Assembly (NCBI RefSeq): GCF_051251565.1 | Contig: NZ_JBPOFB010000005.1 | Span: 1 to 64,000 of the forward strand | Source of the DNA: Marivita sp051251565 | GTDB lineage: Bacteria; Pseudomonadota; Alphaproteobacteria; Rhodobacterales; Rhodobacteraceae | Direction of reading: 5' to 3' | Length of the DNA stretch: 64,000 nucleotides | Shown: in pieces, positions 52,347 through 61,381 of the stretch | Layout of the letters: each line of letters opens with the position of its first letter | Numbering within the stretch: position 1 is the stretch's first letter | Notes under the pieces: model-generated | What the model was told of the DNA's origin: nothing | Database searches by the model: none | Seen by the model: the letters and a program-made list of their open reading frames with translations, nothing else | Position numbers and translations under genes: made by a program

Positions 52347-52979
52347 ATGACGCGATTGTTTGCTTTGATTATGGCGGCCGCCGTCCTGGCGTCCCCGACC
52401 TTTGCGGAAAGGTCGAAGGACGCAGCGCAAGGTCTTGTTGCGCGAGAACACATTGGACTGAAATCCGCCGGTCAAGAGCATTTGACATCGCTGGTCACAC
52501 CGGTTTCTCGCAAGGGCGCGATATACAATGCATCCTGGCTGAATGCACAAAGCAAGGCCTCGGGCGGCGCGCAATGGGAATGTCTGGCCGAAGCGCTGTA
52601 TTTCGAAGCGCGCGGCGAAACGGTCAAGGGCCAGTTTGCGGTGGCCGAAGTGATCATGAACCGGGTCCAGAGCGCGCGCTTTCCCAACAGCGTCTGCGGC
52701 GTGATCAATCAAGGCACCGGCAAGAAATACCAATGCCAGTTCACCTATACCTGCGATGGCATTCCCGAACGCATTCATGAACCCCGCGCCTGGGATCGGG
52801 TGGGCAAGATCGCCCGCGCCATTCTGGATGGTCGCGCGCCGATGAACCTTACCGATGGAGCCACCCACTACCACACCACTGCTGTGCGCCCGCGCTGGTC
52901 GCGCACCTACACCAAGACGACGGCCATCGGTGTGCATCTGTTTTACCGCCACACATGGCGCGTCAGTTCCAACAGCTAA
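52347..52979 (+). CDS. SleB-type cell wall hydrolase
   Basis: 210 residues. Signal peptide MTRLFALIMAAAVLASPTFA, then a hydrolase_2 (SleB-like) domain about 75-205: CLAEALYFEARGETVKGQFAVAEVIMNRV with the catalytic Glu in EARGE, YQCQFTYTCDG, and GATHYHTTAVRPRWSRTY. Periplasmic peptidoglycan hydrolase, homologous to the spore-cortex enzyme but used in growth remodelling in non-sporulating alphaproteobacteria. The 185 nt upstream are AT-rich near 52240-52260 and may contain the promoter. Confidence 0.9.
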   Translation: MTRLFALIMAAAVLASPTFAERSKDAAQGLVAREHIGLKSAGQEHLTSLVTPVSRKGAIYNASWLNAQSKASGGAQWECLAEALYFEARGETVKGQFAVAEVIMNRVQSARFPNSVCGVINQGTGKKYQCQFTYTCDGIPERIHEPRAWDRVGKIARAILDGRAPMNLTDGATHYHTTAVRPRWSRTYTKTTAIGVHLFYRHTWRVSSNS

Positions 52980-53100
52980 GCGGCGCTGCGCCCGATTTCG
53001 GTCGATCAATGTCGCAGGCGGTGCCTCGATTGCCCTTTCGCGGCATTTTCGTTCGGGGCATCCTCTGATAGCCCGGTCACGACCGAACCGGAGACCCGCC

Positions 53101-54027
53101 ATGAGTTCTGAAATTCGACTTGCCTTCGCCCACCCTTCGGAACGGGCGATTGCCACGGCGCATGAGGGGCCGGTAGACCGCATTTCGCTGCGCGACCATA
53201 TCGTCGAGGTTGAGATCGGCGCTTTTCAAGCCGAGCGCGGCACCACGCAGCGGGTTTGCTTTAACGTCGTCGTCGAAGTCCAACCAATCGTTGGACATAT
53301 TGACGATGATGTGGACCGCATCCTGTCCTATGATCGGGTGACCGAGGCGATTGCGACCGAGCTTGCGGCAGAACGGCTCAACCTGCTTGAAACACTGGCC
53401 GCCAGGATCGCCGAACGCATCTTGCTCGAGCCGCAGGCGTTGCGCGCTTTTGTGCGAATCGAAAAGCTGGATCGCGGCCCCGGCGCGCTTGGCGTCGAGA
53501 TCGTGCGGTCCCGGTCGGATCTGGACGGGCCTATACAGGACAGCAGTCAGGAACGCCCGCATCCGCGCGTCGTGTACCTGTCGAACGACGCGGTTCGATC
53601 TGCCCATCTCGGGGTGTGGATCGACCAGCTGGCAGCTGACGCTGTGCCGTTGATCCTCTGTGTCGGTCTGCCCGATGGCCCCCGTCCAACTGTAGGGAGC
53701 CCGCTGGCACAAAGGCGCATTGATCTGCTGGCCATTGAACAGAATGGCTGGACGCTGGCTGCAAAGGACGGGCGCTGCAAGGTGGTGGCCACCCGAACCG
53801 AACTGGATTGGGCGATGAAGAACGGTCAGCTCTGCATATGGGCCCCATCAAAGATCGTGCTCGATGCCGTTACAGGGCCTGACAGCAACACAACCGACAC
53901 GGTTGCGCTGACGACATGGTTTGCCCAAGAAATGGACGCGCGCGACCTGTTGGTGATCGGGGCGGATGCGCCGACATCCGCCACCTTGCCCGTGCGCAGC
54001 GTCCCCATCGACGAAACCCTGCTCTAG
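53101..54027 (+). CDS. folB: Dihydroneopterin aldolase with a long C-terminal extension
   Basis: 308 residues, against about 120 for FolB alone. The aldolase/tunnelling domain covers about 20-145: DRISLRDHIVEVEIGAFQAERGTTQRV, LSYDRVTEAI, LLETLAARIAERIL and VRIEKLDRGPGALGVEI. The remaining 160 residues (HPRVVYLSNDAVRSAHLGVWID onward, with VIGADAPTSATLPVRSV) form a second, unrecognised domain. Start at ATG 53101; a longer frame overlaps the SleB gene. Followed by folP 40 nt on, then glmM, so the folate genes are co-transcribed. Confidence 0.88.
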   Translation: MSSEIRLAFAHPSERAIATAHEGPVDRISLRDHIVEVEIGAFQAERGTTQRVCFNVVVEVQPIVGHIDDDVDRILSYDRVTEAIATELAAERLNLLETLAARIAERILLEPQALRAFVRIEKLDRGPGALGVEIVRSRSDLDGPIQDSSQERPHPRVVYLSNDAVRSAHLGVWIDQLAADAVPLILCVGLPDGPRPTVGSPLAQRRIDLLAIEQNGWTLAAKDGRCKVVATRTELDWAMKNGQLCIWAPSKIVLDAVTGPDSNTTDTVALTTWFAQEMDARDLLVIGADAPTSATLPVRSVPIDETLL

Positions 54028-54067
54028 CTGACTTGCAAATGCCCCATTTGCATTTCATGGACGCGGT

Positions 54068-55087
54068 ATGACGATCTATTTTCGCCCTTTGCCCCAATCC
54101 GGGATTTTGCGTCCAAGGGATGCCTTACCTTTGGCGGGTGGACCGCTTTGGTTTACCGACCTTGTGGCGCTGCGCCGGGATGCTGTGCCTGAGATCATCC
54201 CGGCGAAAGCCGCGCCAGACACGGTGCTGGAGCGCCTGACCACCCCGCGCGCGGCCATTGCGGGCTGCGACATGGGGCGCGTGACCCTGATGGGCATTCT
54301 TAATGTCACCCCCGACAGCTTTTCCGACGGGGGCCGGTACCACGCGCCAGAGGCGGCCGTGGCACAAGCCCGCGCGCTTGCCGCGGACGGTGCCGGTATC
54401 ATCGACATTGGCGGTGAAAGCACCCGCCCCGGCGCTGCCCCCGTCCCGATCGACGAAGAGATTGCACGGATCGAGGCCCCAATTGCAGCGGTGTCGGCGC
54501 TTTTGGATGTGCCGATCTCGATCGACACGCGCAAAGCCGCCGTGGCCCAAGCCGCATTGACTGCGGGTGCTGCGTTGGTCAATGACGTGTCCGGCTTTAC
54601 CTATGATGCGGCGCTGGCGCCGCTGTGTGCGGCGCAGCAGGTGCCCATTTGCATCATGCATGCGCAGGGCGATCCGCAGACCATGCAGGACGCCCCGACC
54701 TATTCGGATGTGCGGCTTGATGTGTTCGATTTCCTGGCGTCACGGGTTGAGGCGCTGGTTGCGCTGGGGGTGCCGCGCGGGCAAATCCTTGTCGATCCGG
54801 GCATCGGGTTTGGCAAGACGCTAGAGCACAATCTGATGCTTTTGCGCGATATTTCCCTGTTTCACGGGCTGGGCTGTCCGATATTGCTGGGCGCATCCCG
54901 CAAAAGGTTCATTGGCACGATTTCACAGGCTGACGCGGCGGACACACGTGTTATGGGATCGGTTTCGGTGGCCTTGCATGGCGCGGCGCAGGGCGTACAA
55001 GTTTTGCGTGTGCACGATGTCAAGGAAACGCGACAGGCTTTGGCGCTTTGGCGGGCAATCGAATGGGGAATTGAAGATGGTGCTTAA
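54068..55087 (+). CDS. folP: Dihydropteroate synthase
   Basis: 339 residues. Joins pABA to hydroxymethyl-dihydropterin pyrophosphate. MGILNVTPDSFSDGG (about 76-90), IDIGGESTRPGA (about 112-123), ISIDTRKAAVA, LVNDVSG, DPGIGFGKTLEHN and GASRKRFIGTI are the standard pterin- and pABA-site motifs. An extra 70-residue N-terminal segment precedes the barrel, as in other Rhodobacteraceae as far as I recall. Overlaps the glmM start by 11 bp. Confidence 0.96.
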   Translation: MTIYFRPLPQSGILRPRDALPLAGGPLWFTDLVALRRDAVPEIIPAKAAPDTVLERLTTPRAAIAGCDMGRVTLMGILNVTPDSFSDGGRYHAPEAAVAQARALAADGAGIIDIGGESTRPGAAPVPIDEEIARIEAPIAAVSALLDVPISIDTRKAAVAQAALTAGAALVNDVSGFTYDAALAPLCAAQQVPICIMHAQGDPQTMQDAPTYSDVRLDVFDFLASRVEALVALGVPRGQILVDPGIGFGKTLEHNLMLLRDISLFHGLGCPILLGASRKRFIGTISQADAADTRVMGSVSVALHGAAQGVQVLRVHDVKETRQALALWRAIEWGIEDGA

Positions 55088-56420
55088 GCTATTCGGAACC
55101 GACGGAGTGCGCGGCACGGCCAACACCTTTCCAATGACCGCCGATATGGCGCTTCGGATCGGGGCCGCCGTTGGGCGACATTTCCGACAGGACTCCAAGG
55201 GCGTGCACCGTGTCGTGATTGGCAAGGACACGCGACAATCGGGCTATATGTTCGAAAACGCACTGACCGCCGGTCTGACATCGACAGGGATGAACGTGCT
55301 GTTGCTGGGCCCTGTGCCGACCCCCGCAGTGGGGTTATTGACGCCGTCGATGCGTGCTGATCTGGGCATCATGATTTCTGCAAGCCACAACCCGGCGGCG
55401 GACAACGGGATAAAGTTCTTTGGCCCGGACGGGTTCAAGCTCTCGGATGCGGACGAGGCCGAGATCGAAGCGCTGGTAGACGCCGGTGTGAACCCCACCC
55501 ACTCTGACAATATTGGCCGCGCAAAGCGGATCGACGATGGCCGGTTCCGCTATCAGGAGCGGGTCAAATCCACCTTCCCAGCAGGCATGCGGCTTGACGG
55601 ATTAAAGGTCGTCGTCGATTGCGCCAACGGAGCCGCGTACAAGGCCGCGCCCGAGGTACTTTGGGAACTGGGCGCAGATGTGATCACGCTGGGCGTGTCG
55701 CCAGACGGAACCAACATCAACCGGGGCTGCGGATCAACGCAACCGCAGCTGGCCAGTGCCGCCGTTGTCGCCCATGGCGCGGATGTGGGCATTTGTCTGG
55801 ACGGCGATGCCGACCGGGTAATCCTGATCGACGAGACCGGGCAAGTGGCCGATGGCGACCAGATCATGGCGCTGATGGCCGCCCGCTGGGCCGAAGAAGA
55901 CCGGCTGCGCGACGGAGTGTTGGTGGCAACCGTGATGTCGAACCTTGGTCTTGAGCGGTTCCTGGGCGGGCGCGGTCTGCGGCTGGAACGCACCGGCGTC
56001 GGCGACCGCTATGTGGTCGAGGCGATGCGGCGCGGCGGCTGGAACCTTGGTGGCGAACAATCGGGCCATATCGTGATGACGGATTACGCCACCACCGGCG
56101 ATGGGTTGATGGCTGGGTTGCAGTTTCTGGCCGAGATGTGCCGCAGCGGAAAACCCGCAAGCGCCTTGGCCCGCAGCTTTGACCCGGTGCCACAACTGCT
56201 CAAGAACGTGCGTTATGACCCGTCGGTCGCACCGTTGGAGGCCGTGTCGGTCAAATCCGCGATTGCCGAGGCCGAGGCCCGGCTGAGCGGCAAAGGCCGT
56301 TTGTTGATCCGTAAATCCGGTACAGAGCCGTTGATCCGCGTGATGGCGGAATGCGAAGATGAAGGGCTGTTGATCGACGTGGTGGACGGGATTGTCGCCG
56401 AGGTCTCGGCATCAGTCTAA
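55077..56420 (+). CDS. glmM: Phosphoglucosamine mutase
   Basis: 447 residues from ATG 55077. Converts glucosamine-6-phosphate to glucosamine-1-phosphate for UDP-GlcNAc. KLFGTDGVRGTANT at the N terminus, phosphoserine loop ISASHNPAADNGIKFFG (Ser about 101), metal loop CLDGDADRVILID (about 241-253), sugar loop GGEQSGHI (about 325), and phosphate-binding RKSGTEPLIRVMAE (about 412-425). The start overlaps the folP stop by 11 bp, implying coupling. Confidence 0.97.
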   Translation: MVLKLFGTDGVRGTANTFPMTADMALRIGAAVGRHFRQDSKGVHRVVIGKDTRQSGYMFENALTAGLTSTGMNVLLLGPVPTPAVGLLTPSMRADLGIMISASHNPAADNGIKFFGPDGFKLSDADEAEIEALVDAGVNPTHSDNIGRAKRIDDGRFRYQERVKSTFPAGMRLDGLKVVVDCANGAAYKAAPEVLWELGADVITLGVSPDGTNINRGCGSTQPQLASAAVVAHGADVGICLDGDADRVILIDETGQVADGDQIMALMAARWAEEDRLRDGVLVATVMSNLGLERFLGGRGLRLERTGVGDRYVVEAMRRGGWNLGGEQSGHIVMTDYATTGDGLMAGLQFLAEMCRSGKPASALARSFDPVPQLLKNVRYDPSVAPLEAVSVKSAIAEAEARLSGKGRLLIRKSGTEPLIRVMAECEDEGLLIDVVDGIVAEVSASV

Positions 56421-56511
56421 CGCGGTGGTGTCAGGGAAACACCGCCGACCCGATTGCCCCGTCAAGCGCGCCCATAGCCGCTGGCGGGCGGACGCTTGGG
56501 TTTTGATGGTA

Positions 56512-56940
56512 TCATACCACTGGCTGTGGAACCGCATGTGGTCTTCCGCACGCATCATCCAGCCAGCCCCGCATTAGCCCTTGGGTGGCGTCCTGAACGA
56601 CACCGCTTTGATGCGTGACCAGATCACCGACCGTGATGCCGTCAAAGCCGGGCACATAGCCAGAGACCGCGTCGGTCCAGGTCAATCTGCCCTGCGTGAC
56701 AAGTTCCAAGGCACATGTGGCGGTGATCGCCTTGGCAAGGCTGGCAAATTCGACGGGCGTATCAGCAGACAGGCCCATCTCTGTCACTGAAACACTGTCA
56801 TCGGGGGCCTGAACAACCAAAACGCCCTTCGCATTCTGATCCGTCATCCAAGCCTGTACCGACGCAGTGATATCGTCGGCGGTTTGCGCGGCGGCGCTGC
56901 CTGCCAGTAACAGCAAGGTGGCGACGCCGCGCCAGATCAT
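56512..56940 (-). CDS. Short serine-hydrolase-like (class C beta-lactamase fold) protein, probably truncated
   Basis: 142 residues. Signal peptide MIWRGVATLLLLAGSAAAQ, then the start of a beta-lactamase/penicillin-binding fold: FASLAKAITATCALELVTQGRLTWTDAV contains the SxxK motif (SLAK). The frame ends at RGWLDDACGRPHAVPQPVV where the family normally continues for 150 or more residues, including the YxN motif. A second frame downstream (MRAEDHMRFHSQWYD) gives no clear continuation. Its ATG overlaps the proS stop by 4 bp. Either a truncated pseudogene or a small exported relative. Confidence 0.65.
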   Translation of the reverse strand: MIWRGVATLLLLAGSAAAQTADDITASVQAWMTDQNAKGVLVVQAPDDSVSVTEMGLSADTPVEFASLAKAITATCALELVTQGRLTWTDAVSGYVPGFDGITVGDLVTHQSGVVQDATQGLMRGWLDDACGRPHAVPQPVV

Positions 56941-58283
56941 GACGCGTGGGCCTTGCCGTAGATGGCTGCGACCTTGGCGATGGCCTGTTCGGGCGGCAGT
57001 TCCTCGCTTTCGCCAGTGCGGCGCGAGGTAAGTTCGACAACCCCGTTCTTGAGCCCGCGTGGACCAACGGTGATGCGCCATGGCAGGCCGATCAGGTCCA
57101 TCGTGGCGAATTTGCCACCTGCCCGTTCATTGCGGTCGTCATAAAGCGGATCAAGCCCAATGGCGGTCAGGCTGGCATAAAGCGCGTCGCAGGCCGCGTC
57201 GGCCTCGGCGTCGCCCTGCTTGAGGTTGACGATCCCGCAATGGAACGGCGTCACGCCTTCGGGCCAGATGATGCCGTTGTCGTCATGACTGGCTTCGATG
57301 ATCGCGCCCAAAAGACGGCTGACGCCGATGCCGTGTGACCCCATATGCACCGGCACGCGGTTGCCGTCTGCATCGGCGACCTTGGCTCCCATCGCGTCGG
57401 AATACTTGGTGCCAAAGTAGAAGATCTGCCCCACTTCGATGCCCCGCGCGGTACGGCGACGGTCCTCGGGAACCTTGGCGAATTCGGCCTCATCGTGGGT
57501 TTCATCGGTGCGGGCATAGCGCGAGGTGAATTCTTCCAGAACGGCCTGACATTGCGCCACGTCGGTATAGTCGATGGCGCGATCGCCAAAGTTCAGATCG
57601 GTGATCTGGCTGTCATAGAACACCTCGGATTCGCCAGTTTCGGCCAGCACAAGGAATTCATGCGTATCATCGCCGCCAATCGGGCCGCTGTCGGCACGCA
57701 TGGGGATCGCTTGCAGGCCCATGCGTTCATAACTGCGCAAATAGCTGACCAGATGGCGATTATAGGCATGCAGCGCGTCTTCCTTGGTCAGGTCAAAGTT
57801 ATACCCGTCCTTCATCAGGAATTCGCGGCCCCGCATCACACCAAAACGCGGGCGGATCTCGTCGCGGAACTTCCACTGGATGTGATAGAGCGTCAGTGGC
57901 AGATCTTTGTAGCTGCCGACGTGAGAGCGGAAAATATCGGTGATCAGCTCTTCATTGGTGGGACCATAGAGCATGTCGCGCCCGTGCCGGTCCTCAATCC
58001 GCAGCATTTCGGGGCCGTAGGCATCATAGCGCCCGGATTCTTTCCAAAGGTCCGCCGATTGCAGCGTCGGCATCAACATTGGGATATGGCCCGCGCGGAC
58101 CTGTTCCTCATGCACGATGTTTTCGATGTTCTTGAGAACCTTATAGCCCAGCGGCAACCAGGAATAGATCCCGGCGCTGGCCTGTTTGATCATCCCGGCA
58201 CGCAGCATCAGCCGGTGACTGACGATCTGGGCTTCGGACGGGGTTTCTTTGAGAACGGGCAGGAAATAGCGGGACAGACGCAT
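56937..58283 (-). CDS. proS: Proline-tRNA ligase, short alphaproteobacterial form
   Basis: 448 residues from MRLSRYFLPVLKETPSEAQ. Class II motifs: motif 1 in the AGMIKQASAGIYSWLPLGYKVL region (about 25-46), motif 2 FRDEIRPRFGVMRGREFLMKD (about 138-158), motif 3 GSHGIGVSRLLGAI (about 320-333). The cis-editing insertion of the long bacterial form is absent, as in most alphaproteobacteria, which use a separate editing protein. The longer upstream frame (to 58571) is low-complexity and is not used. Confidence 0.96.
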   Translation of the reverse strand: MRLSRYFLPVLKETPSEAQIVSHRLMLRAGMIKQASAGIYSWLPLGYKVLKNIENIVHEEQVRAGHIPMLMPTLQSADLWKESGRYDAYGPEMLRIEDRHGRDMLYGPTNEELITDIFRSHVGSYKDLPLTLYHIQWKFRDEIRPRFGVMRGREFLMKDGYNFDLTKEDALHAYNRHLVSYLRSYERMGLQAIPMRADSGPIGGDDTHEFLVLAETGESEVFYDSQITDLNFGDRAIDYTDVAQCQAVLEEFTSRYARTDETHDEAEFAKVPEDRRRTARGIEVGQIFYFGTKYSDAMGAKVADADGNRVPVHMGSHGIGVSRLLGAIIEASHDDNGIIWPEGVTPFHCGIVNLKQGDAEADAACDALYASLTAIGLDPLYDDRNERAGGKFATMDLIGLPWRITVGPRGLKNGVVELTSRRTGESEELPPEQAIAKVAAIYGKAHAS

Positions 58284-58456
58284 CTGGGACCTCTGATGGG
58301 TGGTTTCATTCGTCCTAGCGGGTTGCAACGGTGCGAACAAGAGCGGGGCTGTTTGGAGAGCGCTGCGGTGTGCCGCGCGGGATCGCCCACCCCACGGGTT
58401 GTTGTTTGCCACAAATGGCGCAACTCTGGTGCAGATGTTTGCAAAAGGCTGTGCCC

Positions 58457-59404
58457 ATGACCCACTCTCCAATTTCCGCGATGCTGCTTGGCGCGCTGGT
58501 TTCTGACGCGGCAAGCCTTGGGCTGCATTGGCTCTATGATGCGGACCGCATCGCCGAGATCGCCGACACACGGGGCAGCGCCGCCTTTACACCGGTCGAT
58601 AGCGCGCATTTTGACGGGGTGCAGGGGTACTTTGCTCATGGCGCGCGGGCATCCGGCATGTTCACGCAATATGGCGAGGTGTTGTGGCTGGCGATCCAGT
58701 CGATGAACGTGCAGGGGGGCGAGTTTGACGTTGCCGCCTATCAGGCCGCCTTTGCCGCGCATTTCGGGCCGGGCGGCGGGTTTTGCGGCTATATCGACCG
58801 CCCGACGCGCGGCACTTTGGAAAATATCGCGGCAGGCGTCACCCCTTCGGGCATCGACGACGACCAGAACCCGGCAGTGGCGCGTTTGCCCGCGATTGTC
58901 GCGGCGTATCACGGCACGGACGCGCTCACAGACCAAGTACGTGCGGCCATGCAGGTGACAAATGTCAACGAGGTAGCAGACGCCTATAGCGCGGTGTTTA
59001 CCGACCTGCTGGTGCGGGTTCTGAACGGCGCGCCCGTGGCAGATGCGTTAAAGGCTACCAACGCGCGCGCGGACAGTGCGGTCAAGGCGGCGCTTATGGA
59101 CGCGCTCACGACGCGGGAGGCCGACAGCACGGTCTATGCCGGGGTGGTCGGACGCGCGTGCCACCTGCCGACTTCGGGCCCGGTCATGGTTCATGTGCTG
59201 CGGCACAGCACCAGCTATGCCGACGCGGTCGAGCGCAACATTCGCGCCGGTGGCGACAGCGCCGGGAGGGCGATCCTGATCGGCGCTGTCATGGGTGCTG
59301 CGCATGGCATTGCGACGCCAACAGGCGTACCGCTCTCGTGGGTACTACAGCTGCATAACGGGGCCGCCATCTGGGACGGATGTGCAAGGCTGGGATCGGT
59401 CTGA
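58457..59404 (+). CDS. ADP-ribosylglycohydrolase-family protein
   Basis: 315 residues from ATG 58457. N-terminal MLLGALVSDAASLGLHWLYD matches the DraG-like GALxGDAxGxxxE pattern, and GGDSAGRAILIGAVMGAAHG near the C terminus is the metal-binding GGDxD/T-type block. The Asp/Glu positions are not fully canonical (SDAAS, DSAGR), so activity on ADP-ribosyl protein or another substrate is uncertain. Divergent from proS. Confidence 0.8.
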   Translation: MTHSPISAMLLGALVSDAASLGLHWLYDADRIAEIADTRGSAAFTPVDSAHFDGVQGYFAHGARASGMFTQYGEVLWLAIQSMNVQGGEFDVAAYQAAFAAHFGPGGGFCGYIDRPTRGTLENIAAGVTPSGIDDDQNPAVARLPAIVAAYHGTDALTDQVRAAMQVTNVNEVADAYSAVFTDLLVRVLNGAPVADALKATNARADSAVKAALMDALTTREADSTVYAGVVGRACHLPTSGPVMVHVLRHSTSYADAVERNIRAGGDSAGRAILIGAVMGAAHGIATPTGVPLSWVLQLHNGAAIWDGCARLGSV

Positions 59405-59548
59405 GCGTACCGCTCCGGGATACGGTACAGTCGGCAGGTTTTGTATCACCGTGAAACCCCGATGCAGTGACGCATCTGGCGCGGCCCTGCCTCTTGAAAC
59501 CCTGCACCGGACAGGCGATGTAAGGGGAACGTTATTGAGGCAGATCGC

Positions 59549-60616
59549 ATGGCACTTCCCGCGCGGGATCAATTAAAATACTGGGGCCTTGCGGCGATCG
59601 TTTTTTCGGTGGTGCTGTGGTTCCTTGGCGATGTGCTTTTGCCCTTCGTGCTGGGCGGCGCGATTGCCTATTTCCTTGATCCAGTGGCCGACCGTCTGGA
59701 ACGGATGGGCGCAAGCCGGGTGATGGCCACTGCGATCATCACAGTCGTGGGCTTGGTGGCCTTTGTGCTGTTGCTGCTGTGGGTGATTCCGTCGCTGGTC
59801 AATCAGGCACTGGACCTGTTCAACGTGGCCCCGACGCTGTTTGCCAATCTGCGCGATTTCCTCATCGAACGCTTCCCCGACCTGATGGACACCGAAAGCC
59901 CGCTGCGGCAATCGCTGGTGTCGATAGGCGAGACGATTCAGGCGCGCGGCGGCGAATTGCTGAACACCGTGCTCAGCTCGGCGGCGGGCATCATCAACAT
60001 CGTGATGCTGTTTGTGATCGTGCCGGTGGTGGCGGTGTATCTGCTGCTGGACTGGGACAACATGGTCGCGCGTGTCGACGAATTGCTGCCGCGCGATCAT
60101 GCGCCGATCATTCGCAAACTGGCCGCTGATATTGACCAGACACTGGCCAGCTTCATTCGCGGCATGGGCACGGTCTGCATCATCCTTGGGACCTATTATG
60201 CCGTGGCACTTATGGTGATCGGCTTGCAATTTGGCCTGGTCGTCGGGTTCATTGCCGGTCTGGTGACCTTCATCCCCTATCTCGGCGCGTTGATCGGGGG
60301 GGCCTTGGCCATTGGTCTGGCACTTTTCCAGTTCTGGGGCGATTGGGTGTCCATCGGCTTGGTCGCGGGTGTGTTTGTGCTGGGTCAGGTGATCGAAGGC
60401 AACGTTCTGACCCCCAAGCTGGTGGGATCGTCCGTTGGCCTGCACCCTGTCTGGCTTATCCTTGCGCTGTCGATCTTCGGCACGCTGTTCGGCTTTGTCG
60501 GCATGTTGGTGGCAGTGCCGGTGGCCGCATCCATCGGCGTCATCACCCGGTTTGCCGCACAGCAATACCTTCAAAGCCGCCTGTATCGCGGATTGAGTGA
60601 TCAGGACCGCGAATAA
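59549..60616 (+). CDS. AI-2E/PerM-family membrane transporter
   Basis: 355 residues, seven to eight predicted membrane helices: two near the N terminus (LAAIVFSVVLWFLGDVLLPF; VVGLVAFVLLLLWVIPSLV), a long soluble helical insert about 85-140, then IINIVMLFVIVPVVAVYLLL and the C-terminal cluster with VGFIAGLVTFIPYLGALIGG, the family's signature. Transport substrate unknown. Its stop abuts the hda ATG with no gap, so the two are coupled. Confidence 0.9.
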   Translation: MALPARDQLKYWGLAAIVFSVVLWFLGDVLLPFVLGGAIAYFLDPVADRLERMGASRVMATAIITVVGLVAFVLLLLWVIPSLVNQALDLFNVAPTLFANLRDFLIERFPDLMDTESPLRQSLVSIGETIQARGGELLNTVLSSAAGIINIVMLFVIVPVVAVYLLLDWDNMVARVDELLPRDHAPIIRKLAADIDQTLASFIRGMGTVCIILGTYYAVALMVIGLQFGLVVGFIAGLVTFIPYLGALIGGALAIGLALFQFWGDWVSIGLVAGVFVLGQVIEGNVLTPKLVGSSVGLHPVWLILALSIFGTLFGFVGMLVAVPVAASIGVITRFAAQQYLQSRLYRGLSDQDRE

Positions 60617-61312
60617 ATGGCACTTCAGTTGAAATTCGACATTCCGGCGCGGCCCGCGCTGGGACGCGGGGACTTTTATGTCACCCAAAGCAATGCCGTG
60701 GCGCTTGGCCTTGTGGACACCTGGCCGAACTGGCCGAATGGCAAGATGGTGTTGGTGGGGCCGCATGGGTCCGGCAAGACGCATCTGGGCCATGTCTGGT
60801 GCAAAGACACCGACGGACGGATGGTTTCGGCGCTGGATATCGGCGCAAGGGATGTGCCGGGGCTGGCGGATACCCCCGTCTGTGTCGAAGACGTTGAACA
60901 GATTGCCGGGGTGCCCGAGGGCGAACAGGCGCTGTTTCATCTGCACAATCTTGTGCTGGCCAATGGCCATTCGATGCTGCTCACCGCGACGCGCGCGCCC
61001 ACCGCATGGGACATCCGCCTGCCCGACCTGTCCAGCCGGATGGAGGGCACCACGGTGGCCAAGATGGCACCCCCCGATGACATCCTGCTGTCAGCAGTTC
61101 TGGCCAAGCTGTTCGCAGACCGACAGATCGTGCCGATGGCAGACGTGATCCCCTATCTCGTGCGCTGGATGCCGCGATCCTTCGAGGCCGCAGGCGCAGT
61201 GGTGGCCCATTTGGACACCGAAGCGCTTGGCACGCCCAAGGGCGTCACCCGCACACTTGCGCGCACAGCGCTGGCTGATCTTGAATTCCGCGAAGAAACG
61301 GCGTCAGACTAG
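60617..61312 (+). CDS. hda: DnaA-related regulatory protein Hda/HdaA
   Basis: 231 residues, one AAA+ domain without the DnaA DNA-binding domain. Walker A VGPHGSGKTHLGH (about 46-58); Walker B region TPVCVEDVEQIAG; RLPDLSSRMEGTTVAKM carries the sensor/arginine-finger part; C-terminal lid to residue 225. Hda with the beta clamp stimulates ATP hydrolysis by DnaA to prevent re-initiation. The N terminus QLKFDIPARPALG fits a clamp-binding segment (QLxF). Confidence 0.92.
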   Translation: MALQLKFDIPARPALGRGDFYVTQSNAVALGLVDTWPNWPNGKMVLVGPHGSGKTHLGHVWCKDTDGRMVSALDIGARDVPGLADTPVCVEDVEQIAGVPEGEQALFHLHNLVLANGHSMLLTATRAPTAWDIRLPDLSSRMEGTTVAKMAPPDDILLSAVLAKLFADRQIVPMADVIPYLVRWMPRSFEAAGAVVAHLDTEALGTPKGVTRTLARTALADLEFREETASD

Positions 61313-61381
61313 GGGCTTATCCGGATCTTCTCGGGCCGGGTTTGTCATAGAACCGTCACGCGCCATCTTTAAGGGACCCTC

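Noticed and set aside
52995..53010. FNR-like box upstream of folB
   Set aside because: ATCAATG is present but the distal half reads TTTCG instead of TTG, and the distance and neighbours do not fit the island pattern.
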